Positions 7,505-17,250 of a stretch of 22,737 nt of DNA are shown piece after piece. Each line of letters opens with the position of its first letter. Position 1 is the first letter of the stretch. Both the position numbers and the translations under genes were made by a program. The DNA lies in the NCBI GenBank assembly GCA_011390385.1, contig JAABSN010000040.1, positions 1 to 22,737 of the forward strand, written 5' to 3'. The notes below the pieces were generated by a model. The model worked only from the letters and a program-made list of their open reading frames with translations, searched no databases and was not told the DNA's origin. The DNA comes from Thioalkalivibrio nitratireducens (lineage in GTDB: Bacteria; Pseudomonadota; Gammaproteobacteria; Ectothiorhodospirales; Ectothiorhodospiraceae).

Positions 7505-8570
7505 ATCCGCCGCAACTCCGCAGCGGGCTCCCGCCAGCCTGTGCATTTTCCGCCTTTCCGCGATTGGCGATGCCACGCATGTGCTGCCCGTCATCCGAAC
7601 CGTGCAGCGCTACTGGCCGGAAACCGCGATTACCTGGGTGGTGGGCCGCACGGAGGCCGGACTCGTCGGCGACCTTGCCGGGGTGACCTATCGGATATTG
7701 AATAAAGGCGAAGGGATTCCGCATTGCTGGCGGCGCCTGCGCGAGGCAGAGCGTGGCCGGAGCCACGATGTGATCCTGCAGTTGCAGTCCTCGCTCCGAG
7801 CCAGCCTGATCGCCACCGCATTGAGCGGGCGGCGGCGTATCGGTTTTGACCAGGATCGTGCCATCAACGGTCAATGGCTGTTCGTCAATGAGCGGATCGC
7901 AGCTTCTCCGGGGCAGCATGTTCTCGACGGGTTTTTCGGATTCCTGGAACAGGCAGGTCTGCCGTTGCGCGAACTGAGCTGGAACATCCCGCTGCCACCG
8001 TCGGCAGTGGCATTTGCGGAGCAGGTACTCCCGCGCGACCAACCGGTGCTGGCGGTGAGCCCCTGTTCCAGCCAGCGCTTTCGCAATTTTCGCGACTGGC
8101 CGGTGGCGCGGTTCATCACCGTGGCGGATCATGCAGCGGAATGCGGTTTTCAGGTCGTGCTGACCGGTGGCCCCTCCGCCCGGGAACGGGACTATGCCGC
8201 AGCGATTCGCGGCGGCGTGCGTCGTCCAGTGCTGGATCTGACAGGCAAGACGACCTTGAAGCAGCTCGCGGCCGTGTTGGCACGTTGCAAGGGACTGATC
8301 AGCCCGGATTCCGGCCCGGCACATATCGCGAGCGCGTTGGATATCCCGGTCATCGGCTTGTATGCAACGTCGAATCCCGGTCGTACCGGCCCTTACCGGA
8401 ACCGCGAGTTTGTGATCGATCGTTACCCGGAAGCCGTGCGGCGGTACCTGGGCTGCGCTGTGGAATCCGTACCCTGGGGCGCTCGAGTCCGCCATCCGGA
8501 AGCCATGAACCTGATCTCGGTGCGCGACGTCTGCGCCAAGATCGATCAGCTGGCTTCCCGAAAGGACTGA
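7497..8570 (+). CDS. ADP-heptose:LPS heptosyltransferase (glycosyltransferase family 9)
   Basis: A 357-residue family 9 glycosyltransferase. The N-terminal block LCIFRLSAIGDATHVLPVIR binds the acceptor side, and the C-terminal ISPDSGPAHIASALDIPVIG and LYATSNPGRTGPY form the ADP-heptose site. Family members add L-glycero-D-manno-heptose to Kdo (WaaC) or to the first heptose (WaaF) on the cytoplasmic face of the inner membrane. I chose GTG 7497 because GGGTGAG precedes it and the conserved block begins 15 residues in; GTG 7488 is an alternative. It overlaps the end of kdkA and completes a hldE-kdkA-transferase set, so inner-core heptose transfer is the likely role. Heptosyltransferase I (WaaC-like) is my first guess, but WaaF or an outer-core enzyme is possible. 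Confidence 0.85.
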   Translation: MTESAATPQRAPASLCIFRLSAIGDATHVLPVIRTVQRYWPETAITWVVGRTEAGLVGDLAGVTYRILNKGEGIPHCWRRLREAERGRSHDVILQLQSSLRASLIATALSGRRRIGFDQDRAINGQWLFVNERIAASPGQHVLDGFFGFLEQAGLPLRELSWNIPLPPSAVAFAEQVLPRDQPVLAVSPCSSQRFRNFRDWPVARFITVADHAAECGFQVVLTGGPSARERDYAAAIRGGVRRPVLDLTGKTTLKQLAAVLARCKGLISPDSGPAHIASALDIPVIGLYATSNPGRTGPYRNREFVIDRYPEAVRRYLGCAVESVPWGARVRHPEAMNLISVRDVCAKIDQLASRKD

Positions 8571-8678
8571 AAAACTCAAGCCGGGTGGACATTTCCAAAA
8601 GGTCCGCTGAAAACCCGTGAAGGCTGTTCCGCACCGGTGCCGAGCAGTGGGGAGCAGCTTGCGTGGTGGCTCGGTCAG

Positions 8679-9188
8679 TCATCGACGCCAGGCCACGCGG
8701 TGTTCAAATTCCAGCGGGTTTCCGCAGCGGGTACAAGTGTACCGATAACCGCGCCGGCTGATCAGAAAATGACGCCGGGGTCCGAGTTCATGTAGCTGGC
8801 ACCGGCATTGGTAAAAGTAGATACGGCTGCGACGTCCGGTCAGTTGTGTCTGATGGGTGACCGTCGGGGGAAAGCCCAGCGCATTCATGGCTGCACGCCA
8901 TTCCGGTCCATGCGGACGGGTCGCTTTCAGTCCGAAACGCCTGAACACTAGAGAGTGCGCAACCTCGTGGGCCACGGTTGCGGGAAAGTGCGCCGACCAG
9001 TCTCGGACAAAGGCTTCCGGGTTGAACCGAAGAATTTCAATCCCTCCCTTCAATCGCCATTGACCGGCCGCGCGCCCGCGCAGATCCAGCCGGATCTCGG
9101 GAATCGGGGAGGACAACATCCGGGAATAAAACCGGGCCACCGCTTCCCGTATTGAATGGGCCTGCTCGTCGTTCAAAGTCGCGCTCAC
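8679..9188 (-). CDS. SprT-like zinc metalloprotein
   Basis: A 169-residue SprT-family protein. The zinc-metallopeptidase signature HEVAH lies at 74-78 (TVAHEVAHSLVF), with a further His at 93 in RPHGPEW as likely third ligand. A C-terminal zinc-ribbon follows (Cys128, Cys130, Cys152, Cys155, in FYQCRC and YTCTRCGNPL). Length and order match E. coli SprT; the eukaryotic relative Spartan cleaves DNA-protein crosslinks, but the bacterial role is poorly known. The start is placed at GTG 9188 because upstream in-frame sequence is AT-rich promoter-like DNA shared with the divergent gene and does not resemble the family. The gene converges on the heptosyltransferase. Function in proteolysis or DNA repair is inference. 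Confidence 0.85.
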   Translation of the reverse strand: MSATLNDEQAHSIREAVARFYSRMLSSPIPEIRLDLRGRAAGQWRLKGGIEILRFNPEAFVRDWSAHFPATVAHEVAHSLVFRRFGLKATRPHGPEWRAAMNALGFPPTVTHQTQLTGRRSRIYFYQCRCQLHELGPRRHFLISRRGYRYTCTRCGNPLEFEHRVAWRR

Positions 9189-9308
9189 GGGATGTTGATG
9201 CCCGTTGTGAATAACTGTTTTTGCTCCAGATTTTTTGTTACATTGCACGGAACAAAAGTACATTCGCCAAAGTCTTTCTGAACACAAGCAACGAACGAGG
9301 AAAAATTG
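9189..9308. promoter_or_regulatory. AT-rich divergent promoter region
   Basis: The 120 nt between the sprT-like GTG and the next ATG includes poly-T stretches (around 9217-9238), markedly richer in AT than the flanking genes. It must hold the promoter of the plus-strand gene and probably that of the sprT-like gene. GAGG at 9297-9300 is the ribosome-binding site for the ATG at 9309. I cannot assign -35 and -10 boxes with confidence. Confidence 0.5.
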
Positions 9309-9752
9309 ATGGGTGCCGATAAGAAAAACGTCGCTGACCTCACCGCCGAGGAACTGTATGCGCTGGCCCGTGAGCGGGAACAGGAAGAAGCGGAGCGCAG
9401 GGAAAAGGAATCGAAAAAGAAGCGCGATGAACTGAAGGCAAAGCGCAAGGAGATGGTTGCGCGCCATCGCAAGGAGTTGGCCGAACTGGATCGCAAGATC
9501 CTGGAATTGGGCGGCTCAGTGCCCAAGGCGCGTGCCTCCAGAACCCGTCGGCGGGGCGCCGGTGCCGCTGGTACCATCAGTCAGAAGCTCTGCGAGATCG
9601 TGGCGACGCAACCGGAGATGAGTGTCGGGGAAATCCGTGAGCAGGCGGAAAATGCCGGCATCGATACCAAGAATATCAGCCAGACCCTTGCCTATCTGAA
9701 GCGACAGGGGCGCCTTGCATCTCCGCGGCGCGGGGTTTACACAGCTCCCTGA
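9309..9752 (+). CDS. Small basic coiled-coil and winged-helix protein (putative nucleoid or regulatory DNA-binding protein)
   Basis: A 147-residue protein that I do not recognise by name. Residues 8-67 are a highly charged Lys/Glu/Arg heptad-like region that should form a long coiled coil, as in oligomerising nucleoid proteins. Residues 72-87 are a basic linker (RASRTRRRGAG). Residues 88-147 read as a compact winged helix: two helices (QKLCEIVAT, SVGEIREQAENAG), a recognition helix (NISQTLAYLKRQG) and a wing ending in GVYTAP. The architecture resembles H-NS-type proteins in plan (coiled coil plus C-terminal DNA binding) but lacks the H-NS AT-hook-like motif. The ATG at 9309 has GAGG eight bases upstream. 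An AT-rich promoter would suit self-regulation, but this is inference. Confidence 0.75.
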   Translation: MGADKKNVADLTAEELYALAREREQEEAERREKESKKKRDELKAKRKEMVARHRKELAELDRKILELGGSVPKARASRTRRRGAGAAGTISQKLCEIVATQPEMSVGEIREQAENAGIDTKNISQTLAYLKRQGRLASPRRGVYTAP

Positions 9753-9789
9753 CATCGGCACTGTCGGCCACGGTGCACACCGGTTGTCA

Positions 9790-9814
9790 ACGGGCCTCGC
9801 GTTCTGAGGCCCGT
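9790..9814. terminator. Convergent hairpin, likely bidirectional terminator
   Basis: A perfect 9-bp stem (ACGGGCCTC / GAGGCCCGT) with a 7-nt loop lies between the winged-helix gene and the stop of rnd, which converge here. Neither side has a long T tract, so its strength as an intrinsic terminator is uncertain. Confidence 0.6.
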
Positions 9815-9817
9815 TCG

Positions 9818-11026
9818 TCATGAGGGTTCCTCGGCCGGCGCGCCATCCGGCGGTTCGATCATGGCAAGCGTATCGGGGTCCATGATTTCCAGGGCCTGTC
9901 CCTGGCAACGCAGGGCGGTGCGGCTAGCCAGCCAGCGTCCCAACTCGGCGCCGGCAACCTGTTCACGCCAGCCTCGGCCGAGTGATGCTTCCGTGTCGCC
10001 GTGCATGAAGGCGATGACATCCTTGCGGCTGGCGACGGCTTCCGGGCTGATTTGCTGTCGCCGGCATACCTCCCGCAGCAACGCCATGCAGACATCGACG
10101 ATCACCTCTTCCGATGGCGAGACGGGCCGCAATCGCGATGGCAGAACGGGCCAGTCCTCCCTTGGTAACTCGATTCCCCGTGCGACGGCCTGCAGGATCT
10201 TCTGAGCCTGTGAGTCACTGATGGCCTTGGGCGGCCCGCGCAGTTTCCGCAGGTCTGCGAGATCCGCTGGACGTGAACGGGCAATGAGGACCAGCATGTC
10301 GTCACTGATCACCCACCGGCGCGGGCGATCCAGTGCGCGTGCCTCGGTTTCGCGCCATGCAGCCAACTCCCGTAGAACGGCCAGTTCCTGGGGCTTCAAC
10401 CGCTTGTGTCCACTGACCCGGCGCCACGCATCGCCTGGTTTCGGCGTGTAGGATTCAGGCTGGGTCAGCGCTTCCATCTCCGGGTGCATCCAGCGCAGAC
10501 GTCCAAGTGCACCGAGTTCCTGTTTCAGTTGTTCATAAAGCGGGACCAGATAGCGGACATCGTCCCGCGCATACTTCAGTTGCTCCGGCCGCAGAGGTCG
10601 TTGCGACCAGTCGGTACGTGTCTGGGTCTTGTCGAGAGGATGCTGCAGAACCGTCTGCACGAGATTTGCGTAACCGATCTGTTCGCCGTGCCCGAGGAGG
10701 CTGGCCGCGACCTGGGTATCGAACACGGGTGCGGGCACCTTGTTGCTGACCAGGTACAGAACTTCCAGGTCCTGGCCGGCGGCATGAAAGACCTTGAGTA
10801 CGGACGGATCATGGAGCAGCGCGTACAGAGGTGCCATGTCCGGTACCGCCAGCGGATCAATGCAGGCAATGTGATCGGGGGTGGCAATCTGTATCAGACA
10901 AAGCTGCGGAAAGTAGGTCTTCTCACGCATGAACTCCGTGTCGATCGCGATCCATGGCGTTCCGGCGATGGCGCTGAGCACAGCGTGCAGTTCAGCGTTC
11001 GTCGAGACAAGCCCATGATCATGCAT
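9818..11026 (-). CDS. rnd: Ribonuclease D
   Basis: RNase D is a 3'-5' exoribonuclease that trims tRNA precursors and other small RNAs in the cytoplasm. The 402-residue product has the DEDDy exonuclease domain: Asp29 and Glu31 in IAIDTEFMRE, Asp86 in HAAGQDLEVL, and Tyr152/Asp156 in KYARDDVRYL. A first HRDC domain follows (about 205-285, with LRELAAWRETEAR and PRRWVISDDMLVLIA), and the rest fits a second C-terminal helical HRDC-like domain. The length is close to the usual 370-400. Its ATG overlaps the 3' end of the DUF1244 gene by 8 nt, suggesting translational coupling. It converges with the winged-helix gene across the hairpin at 9790-9814. Confidence 0.95.
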   Translation of the reverse strand: MHDHGLVSTNAELHAVLSAIAGTPWIAIDTEFMREKTYFPQLCLIQIATPDHIACIDPLAVPDMAPLYALLHDPSVLKVFHAAGQDLEVLYLVSNKVPAPVFDTQVAASLLGHGEQIGYANLVQTVLQHPLDKTQTRTDWSQRPLRPEQLKYARDDVRYLVPLYEQLKQELGALGRLRWMHPEMEALTQPESYTPKPGDAWRRVSGHKRLKPQELAVLRELAAWRETEARALDRPRRWVISDDMLVLIARSRPADLADLRKLRGPPKAISDSQAQKILQAVARGIELPREDWPVLPSRLRPVSPSEEVIVDVCMALLREVCRRQQISPEAVASRKDVIAFMHGDTEASLGRGWREQVAGAELGRWLASRTALRCQGQALEIMDPDTLAMIEPPDGAPAEEPS

Positions 11027-11330
11027 TGTCTCGTCCGGTGCCGTTGCCGGACGTGTTGTATGCCTGCAGCTGTTCCGGCGTTGCCTCCTTTTGGTAACGG
11101 CTTTTCCATTCTGGATAGGGCATGCCGTAGACGATCTCGCGGGCCTGATCCAGATTCAGGGATTCCCCGTGGGTCTCAGCGGCGGCGACGTACCATTTCG
11201 ACAGACAATTTCGGCAGAAACCTGCAAGGTTCATCAGGTCGATGTTCTGCACGTCCTTGCGCTCGTCGAGATGTTGCAGAAGGCGGCGGAATACTTCCGC
11301 TTCAATTTGGGTGCGGGTTTTCTCTTCCAT
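11019..11330 (-). CDS. DUF1244 family protein
   Basis: A 103-residue protein of the DUF1244 family (small, conserved in proteobacteria, function unknown). The signature NIDLMNLAGFCRNCLSKWY is present at about 29-47 with Cys39 and Cys42, and EIVYGMPYPEWKSRYQ (about 65-80) is the second conserved block. The paired Cys could bind a metal, but nothing in the sequence proves it. The short variable C-terminus overlaps the rnd start by 8 nt, so the two are probably co-translated; whether that means an RNA-related job is guesswork. The ATG at 11330 lacks a strong ribosome-binding site. Confidence 0.9.
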   Translation of the reverse strand: MEEKTRTQIEAEVFRRLLQHLDERKDVQNIDLMNLAGFCRNCLSKWYVAAAETHGESLNLDQAREIVYGMPYPEWKSRYQKEATPEQLQAYNTSGNGTGRDNA

Positions 11331-11431
11331 GTAATCAGGCCATCGTCAGGGGAGTGAATGTCGGGGTTCATTGTGGTGGCTGGTATTCGTTTCACCCGCC
11401 CGCGGCAGGCTGTCGCGTTCTTTTCAGCAGC

Positions 11432-11923
11432 TCAGGTCAGGTGCAGCAGCCAGCGTCTCCGAGTATCACGGAGCAGGTGATAGACCAGCGGCCAGAAAAT
11501 AGCGCTTGTGATGACAGGAAGCCAGTACAGGGCGTTTTCTGGCGGCAATCCGATCATACCAAGGATCCAGATGTTCAGGGTCAGGACGAGCGCCGCGAGA
11601 AAAGCGACCACAACGGACTGCTGCCACACGGGGTACACGCGCATGCGGGGATGGATCTGGAGCACGATGAACATGGCTGCAGCGAGCGCGAGGGCGTTCT
11701 GCCCAAGCAGTTGGCTTTGCAGGACATCCAGAAAGAGGCCGGAGACGAACGCGGCCATGATCCCGATCCGGCGCGGGAACGCCATCCCCCAGTACACCAG
11801 GACCATCAGCACCCATTCCGGACGGGCATACGCGAGCATGTCGGGCAGGGGCACAATGGTCAGCGCCAGAGCGGCCAGTAGCGAAAGCAGGACCGGGATG
11901 GGGAGCGCCACCCTGGAACTCAT
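11432..11923 (-). CDS. mreD: Rod shape-determining protein MreD
   Basis: MreD is an inner membrane protein of the elongasome that works with MreB, MreC, RodA and PBP2 in lateral wall synthesis. The 163-residue product is almost wholly hydrophobic, with about five membrane helices (for example LPIPVLLSLLAALALTIVPL at the N-terminus). Conserved MreD features include the RPEW block near residue 35 and the GLFLDVLQSQLLGQNAL segment. The ATG at 11923 overlaps the mreC stop by 4 nt, which fixes the start better than the longer frame beginning at 11974. It ends the mreBCD operon; no strong terminator is seen in the 100 nt before the DUF1244 gene. Confidence 0.93.
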   Translation of the reverse strand: MSSRVALPIPVLLSLLAALALTIVPLPDMLAYARPEWVLMVLVYWGMAFPRRIGIMAAFVSGLFLDVLQSQLLGQNALALAAAMFIVLQIHPRMRVYPVWQQSVVVAFLAALVLTLNIWILGMIGLPPENALYWLPVITSAIFWPLVYHLLRDTRRRWLLHLT

Positions 11924-12783
11924 TCCGGGGCATCCTGTCCCGCGGTTCCGGATCGGGAACCGTCGTCGGTCCACAACAGCAACACTTCGCGCGAACGGTC
12001 AAGCGCTGCCAGGGGCTCGGCCGTGATGACCAGAAACGGTGTTCCGGGACGGTGTTCGACCGAAACGATACGGGCAACCGGGTAGTCGGCGGGAAACCGT
12101 CCACCGAGGCCCGAAGTCAGCAGCAGGTCGCCCTCTTCGATATTTTCCTGCGGGGGTACGTGGCGAAGACTCAGGCGTCTCGGGTTGCCGGACCCCACCG
12201 CGAGTGTGCGCAGACCGGTGCGGGCCACGACCACGGGCAACGCATGCTCGGGGTCGGAGATCAGCAAGGCGGTGGAACTGGCCCAGCTGGCCGCGAGTAT
12301 CTGCCCGATCACACCGTGTGCGTCGATGACTGGCTGGCCCGAATAGACTCCGTCGCGCCTTCCCTTGTTGATCACGATCTGTTGGCGGAATGGATCCAGA
12401 TCGACGGCCAGAAGCTTCGCGATCTGCACCTTTTCCGTAGCCTGTGTTGCTGTGTGCAGCAGCGCCCGCAATCGGTCGTTCTCCGTCTGGACGGCTTCAA
12501 AGCGCAGTTGGCGCGCCCGCAGTTCCAGCAACTCCGAGCGTAGCAGGCGGTTTTCGAGCACCAACTGTTCGTGGTGTGAGAAGGATTCCAGGACGCGCGT
12601 GCCGAGACGGATCGGCGCATCCACGGCGACCTGAAGCGGATACGCCACCGTGGCAAGAAGGCTTCGCAGTGTCTGCAGCTGGTAGAAACGGTGATCGAGC
12701 GTCATGAGCGCAAGAGCCACCAGAATGACCGCAAGCAGCCGAGCAAGTGGCGATGCCCGGAGTTTGAACAGCGGCTTTTCGAT
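11920..12783 (-). CDS. mreC: Rod shape-determining protein MreC, apparent AUC start
   Basis: MreC is a bitopic inner membrane protein whose periplasmic part activates PBP2 in the elongasome. The product is 287 residues if begun at 12783: a cytoplasmic KPLFKLRASPLARL segment, one membrane helix (about 14-31), a coiled coil (about 65-105) and the beta-rich MreC domain (GVYSGQPVIDAHGVIGQI, LLTSGLGGRFPADYPVARI). The homologous N-terminus (E. coli MreC begins MKPIFSRGPSLQIRL, from memory) aligns only if translation starts at ATC 12783. No ATG, GTG or TTG exists in frame between the mreB stop and GTG 12720, and GTG 12720 would cut into the membrane helix. GGAGGA lies six bases before the ATC. Rare AUC initiation or a sequence error are the two options. 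Confidence 0.93.
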   Translation of the reverse strand: MEKPLFKLRASPLARLLAVILVALALMTLDHRFYQLQTLRSLLATVAYPLQVAVDAPIRLGTRVLESFSHHEQLVLENRLLRSELLELRARQLRFEAVQTENDRLRALLHTATQATEKVQIAKLLAVDLDPFRQQIVINKGRRDGVYSGQPVIDAHGVIGQILAASWASSTALLISDPEHALPVVVARTGLRTLAVGSGNPRRLSLRHVPPQENIEEGDLLLTSGLGGRFPADYPVARIVSVEHRPGTPFLVITAEPLAALDRSREVLLLWTDDGSRSGTAGQDAPE

Positions 12784-12789
12784 GGTACG

Positions 12790-12795
12790 TCCTCC
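12790..12795 (-). promoter_or_regulatory. Ribosome-binding site that decides the mreC start
   Basis: GGAGGA on the coding strand lies six bases before the ATC at 12783, an ideal spacing, and 69 bases before the first conventional in-frame start (GTG 12720). It therefore points to initiation at the ATC. Confidence 0.7.
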
Positions 12796-12810
12796 GGCGG
12801 GCGGGAACGC

Positions 12811-13979
<1,169 letters not shown>

Positions 13980-14267
13980 ATGTCCCTGAACAGCGATGAA
14001 GTGCGGCGGATTGCGCACCTGGCCCGTCTGGCGGTCAGCGATCGGGAGGCCGAAGGGTTCGCTTCCGGCCTCAGCGACATCTTCGATTTTGTCGAGGCGC
14101 TCGACGCGGCGGAGATCTCCGGCGTCGACCCCATGGCCCATCCGCTGGATGCCGAACAGAGACTGCGCCCGGATGTGGTGACCGAGCCGGATCAGCGTGA
14201 GCATTTTCAGGCCGTTGCGCCGGCTGTCGAAGCCGGCCTGTACCTCGTGCCGCGGGTCATCGAATGA
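13980..14267 (+). CDS. gatC: Aspartyl/glutamyl-tRNA amidotransferase subunit C
   Basis: GatC is the small linker subunit of GatCAB, which amidates Glu-tRNA(Gln) and Asp-tRNA(Asn) where the matching synthetase is missing or non-discriminating. The 95-residue product has the family pattern: helical DEVRRIAHLARLAVSD at the N-terminus, SGVDPMAHPLDAEQRLRPD in the middle, and PAVEAGLYLVPRVIE at the end. The ATG agrees with homologues, yet no Shine-Dalgarno sequence precedes it. It is first in gatCAB, 34 nt before gatA. Confidence 0.95.
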   Translation: MSLNSDEVRRIAHLARLAVSDREAEGFASGLSDIFDFVEALDAAEISGVDPMAHPLDAEQRLRPDVVTEPDQREHFQAVAPAVEAGLYLVPRVIE

Positions 14268-14301
14268 ACAGTAATCTGGAACCGATCCGGAAGATCCAGC
14301 C

Positions 14302-15756
14302 ATGACTCTCGACACCCTTGCGGGCTGGGCCCGGCGTCTGTACGCCCGCGACATCAGCAGCCGCGAACTCACTGAACTCTACCTCGCGCGCATCGATCGT
14401 TTCGATGCGCAACTGAACAGCTTCATCACGGTGACGCCGGAACGGGCCCTGGAAGCTGCCGACGCGGCCGACAGGCGGTTGGCGAGAGGGGAGAAGGCGC
14501 CATTGCTGGGGTTGCCCGTGGCCCAGAAGGACATTTTCTGCACCGAGGGAGTGCGCACGAGTTGTGGTTCGAAGATGCTCGATAACTTCGTTGCCCCTTA
14601 CACCGCCACCGTGGTTGAGCGAATGAACCTGGCGGGGGCGGTCATGCTGGGCAAGACCAACATGGACGAGTTCGCCATGGGTTCGTCCAATGAGACGAGT
14701 CATTATGGCGTGGTGCGCAATCCCTGGAATCCCGACTGTGTGCCCGGAGGGTCCTCCGGCGGTTCGGCAGCGGCGGTGGCCGCGCGTCTTGCGCCCGCCG
14801 CCACGGGGACGGATACCGGGGGCTCGATCCGGCAGCCCGCTGCGTTCTGTGGCATCACCGGGGTCAAGCCCACGTATGGCCGGGTGTCGCGGTATGGCAT
14901 GATCGCCTTTGCGTCCAGCCTGGACCAGGGTGGTCCGATGGCGACCAGCGCCGAGGACTGCGCGCTGATGCTGAATGCAATGGTGGGCGCGGACCCACGC
15001 GACTCCACCAGTGTCGAGCGCCCGCAGGAGGATTTCTCGGCCGGGCTGGCAAACGACATCAGGGGTCTACGGATCGGTCTGCCCCGGGAATTCTTCGGCG
15101 AAGGCCTGGATCCGGTCGTGCGTGGCGTGATTGACTCGGCGCTGGCCGTTTTCCGCGAACGCGGTGCGGAACTGGTCGAGATCAGCCTCCCCAACAGTGG
15201 CCTCTCGGTGCCGGCCTACTATGTCGTGGCTCCCGCCGAGTGTTCGTCGAATCTTGCGCGTTACGACGGCGTGCGGTTCGGCCACCGTTGCGCGGATCCG
15301 CGGGATCTGATGGATCTCTACACCCGATCCCGGGCCGAGGGCTTCGGTGCCGAGGTCAAGCGGCGCATCATGATCGGTACCTATGTGCTCTCGGCAGGGT
15401 ATTACGACGCCTATTACCTGAAGGCGCAGAAGGTGCGCCGATTGATTGCCGACGACTTCCGGCAGGCGTTCGGACAGGTTGATGTGATCGCGGGTCCGAC
15501 CACTCCGGAGGTGCCGTTCCGTCTCGGTGCAAAGAGCGCCGATCCCGTGAAGATGTATCTGTCCGACATCTACACGATTGCGGTGAACCTGGCCGGGCTC
15601 CCGGGATTGTCGGTGCCGGCGGGGATGGTCGGGAATCTGCCGGTCGGAATGCAGCTGATCGGCAACTATTTCGACGAAGCGCGCCTGCTGAACGTTGCTC
15701 ACCAGTTCCAGCAGGAGACCGACTGGCACGTTCGCATGCCAGCGGCATTCGCGTAG
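14302..15756 (+). CDS. gatA: Aspartyl/glutamyl-tRNA amidotransferase subunit A
   Basis: GatA is the glutaminase subunit, releasing ammonia from glutamine for GatB. The 484-residue product is an amidase-signature enzyme with the Ser-cisSer-Lys triad visible: Lys76 (LPVAQKDIF), Ser151 ([14 protein letters not shown]) and Ser175 ([16 protein letters not shown]). [18 protein letters not shown] and [13 protein letters not shown] are further family blocks, and the length is normal. It lies between gatC and gatB, 16 nt before gatB, in an operon. Confidence 0.97.
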   Translation: MTLDTLAGWARRLYARDISSRELTELYLARIDRFDAQLNSFITVTPERALEAADAADRRLARGEKAPLLGLPVAQKDIFCTEGVRTSCGSKMLDNFVAPYTATVVERMNLAGAVMLGKTNMDEFAMGSSNETSHYGVVRNPWNPDCVPGGSSGGSAAAVAARLAPAATGTDTGGSIRQPAAFCGITGVKPTYGRVSRYGMIAFASSLDQGGPMATSAEDCALMLNAMVGADPRDSTSVERPQEDFSAGLANDIRGLRIGLPREFFGEGLDPVVRGVIDSALAVFRERGAELVEISLPNSGLSVPAYYVVAPAECSSNLARYDGVRFGHRCADPRDLMDLYTRSRAEGFGAEVKRRIMIGTYVLSAGYYDAYYLKAQKVRRLIADDFRQAFGQVDVIAGPTTPEVPFRLGAKSADPVKMYLSDIYTIAVNLAGLPGLSVPAGMVGNLPVGMQLIGNYFDEARLLNVAHQFQQETDWHVRMPAAFA

Positions 15757-15772
15757 CAGGAGGCCGTTCAAG

Positions 15773-17209
15773 ATGGAATGGGAAACCGTGATCGGGCTGG
15801 AAGTTCATGCCCAGCTCAACACCGTCTCGAAGATCTTCTCCGGGGCCGCCACCGCGTACGGCGCCGAACCGAACCGCCAGGCATGCGCGGTGGATCTGGG
15901 GTTGCCGGGAGTGCTGCCGGTACTGAACGAGGCGGTGGTCCGAAAGGCACTGATGCTGGGGCTCGCGATCGATGCGAAAATCGCTCCGCGCTCGGTTTTC
16001 GCACGCAAGAATTATTTTTACCCCGATCTGCCGAAGGGCTATCAGATCTCCCAGTACGAGTTGCCCATTGTCGAGCAGGGGCATCTGGACATCGATCTTG
16101 ACGATGGGAGCCGCAAGCGGATCGGCATCACGCGTGCGCATCTTGAGGAGGATGCCGGCAAGAGCCTGCACGAGGCCTATGCCGAAATGACGGGCATCGA
16201 CCTCAATCGTGCCGGGACGCCACTGGTCGAAATCGTTTCCGAGCCAGACCTGCGCTCGGCAAAAGAGGCCGTGGCCTACATGAAAAGGCTGCACGCATTG
16301 GTGCGCTACCTCGGTATCTGTGATGGCAACATGCAGGAGGGGAGTTTCCGTTGCGATGCCAACGTGTCGGTACGGCCGAGAGGTCGGACGGAGTTCGGCA
16401 CGCGCGCCGAGATCAAGAACCTCAACTCGTTCCGGTTCGTCGAGCGGGCCATCAATTTCGAGGTGGAACGGCAGATCGAACGGATCGAATCCGGTGGCGC
16501 CGTGGTCCAGGAAACCCGTCTGTACGACCCGGACCGGGACGAGACCCGTTCCATGCGCACGAAGGAAGAGGCCAACGACTACCGTTATTTTCCGGACCCG
16601 GATCTGTTGCCGGTCGTGATACACGAACGGGACATCGAGGATGCCCGAGCGTTGCTGCCGGAGCTGCCCGATGTGAAGCGAGAGCGCTTCGTACGCGACT
16701 ATGCGCTGTCGTCTTATGATGCAGGCACTCTGACCGCAAGCCGCGAGCTGGCCGACTACTTCGAGGCGGTCGCGGCCGGCTGCGGTGCGCCCAAGCTGGC
16801 TGCAAACTGGGTCATGGGCGAACTTGCGGCCGCGCTGAATCGGTCCGAAGTCGATCTGGCACAGAGCCCGGTAACGGCCGAAGCGCTGGCACAACTGCTG
16901 GCCCGAATCGACGACGACACGATTTCCGGCAAGATCGCCAAGGAAGTCTTCGAGTCGATGTGGGCAGGTGAAGGCGGCGCCGATGAAATCATCGAAGCGC
17001 GGGGTCTGAAGCAGATCACGGACACCGGCGCGATCGACGTGATCATCGACGAGGTGATTGCAGCCAATCCGTCGCAGCTGGAGCAGTATCGTTCGGGCAA
17101 GGACAAGCTGTTCGGGTTCTTTGTCGGTCAGGTGATGAAGAAGACCCAGGGCAAGGCCAATCCGGCCCAGGTGAACGAACGCCTGCGCGCGCGATTGCAG
17201 GGCGACTGA
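15773..17209 (+). CDS. gatB: Aspartyl/glutamyl-tRNA amidotransferase subunit B
   Basis: GatB is the kinase/amidotransferase subunit that activates the tRNA-bound carboxylate with ATP and transfers ammonia. The 478-residue product begins [17 protein letters not shown] and contains the family blocks [31 protein letters not shown], and [15 protein letters not shown]. The C-terminal YqeY-like helical tail, which contacts tRNA, occupies about 330-478 and ends [22 protein letters not shown] (15758-15763) nine bases before the ATG fixes the start over an in-frame upstream codon. Confidence 0.97.
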   Translation: MEWETVIGLEVHAQLNTVSKIFSGAATAYGAEPNRQACAVDLGLPGVLPVLNEAVVRKALMLGLAIDAKIAPRSVFARKNYFYPDLPKGYQISQYELPIVEQGHLDIDLDDGSRKRIGITRAHLEEDAGKSLHEAYAEMTGIDLNRAGTPLVEIVSEPDLRSAKEAVAYMKRLHALVRYLGICDGNMQEGSFRCDANVSVRPRGRTEFGTRAEIKNLNSFRFVERAINFEVERQIERIESGGAVVQETRLYDPDRDETRSMRTKEEANDYRYFPDPDLLPVVIHERDIEDARALLPELPDVKRERFVRDYALSSYDAGTLTASRELADYFEAVAAGCGAPKLAANWVMGELAAALNRSEVDLAQSPVTAEALAQLLARIDDDTISGKIAKEVFESMWAGEGGADEIIEARGLKQITDTGAIDVIIDEVIAANPSQLEQYRSGKDKLFGFFVGQVMKKTQGKANPAQVNERLRARLQGD

Positions 17210-17250
17210 GCGCATTCCCTCCAGCGGAGGGGTCGTCTCCGGAGCTGATG

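Noticed and set aside
7395..8579. 394-codon open frame on the minus strand
   Set aside because: Antisense to the heptosyltransferase, which has clear family 9 motifs.
8571..8678. Terminator between the convergent heptosyltransferase and sprT-like genes
   Set aside because: CCGAGC/GCTCGG could pair, but the loop is long and no T tract follows; not strong enough to list.
9189..9467. N-terminal extension of the SprT-like protein
   Set aside because: In-frame codons run upstream to 9467, but they are antisense to the winged-helix gene and cross its promoter; the family N-terminus fits GTG 9188.
10406..11881. 491-codon open frame on the plus strand
   Set aside because: Antisense to rnd, the DUF1244 gene and mreD; low-complexity product with no domain.
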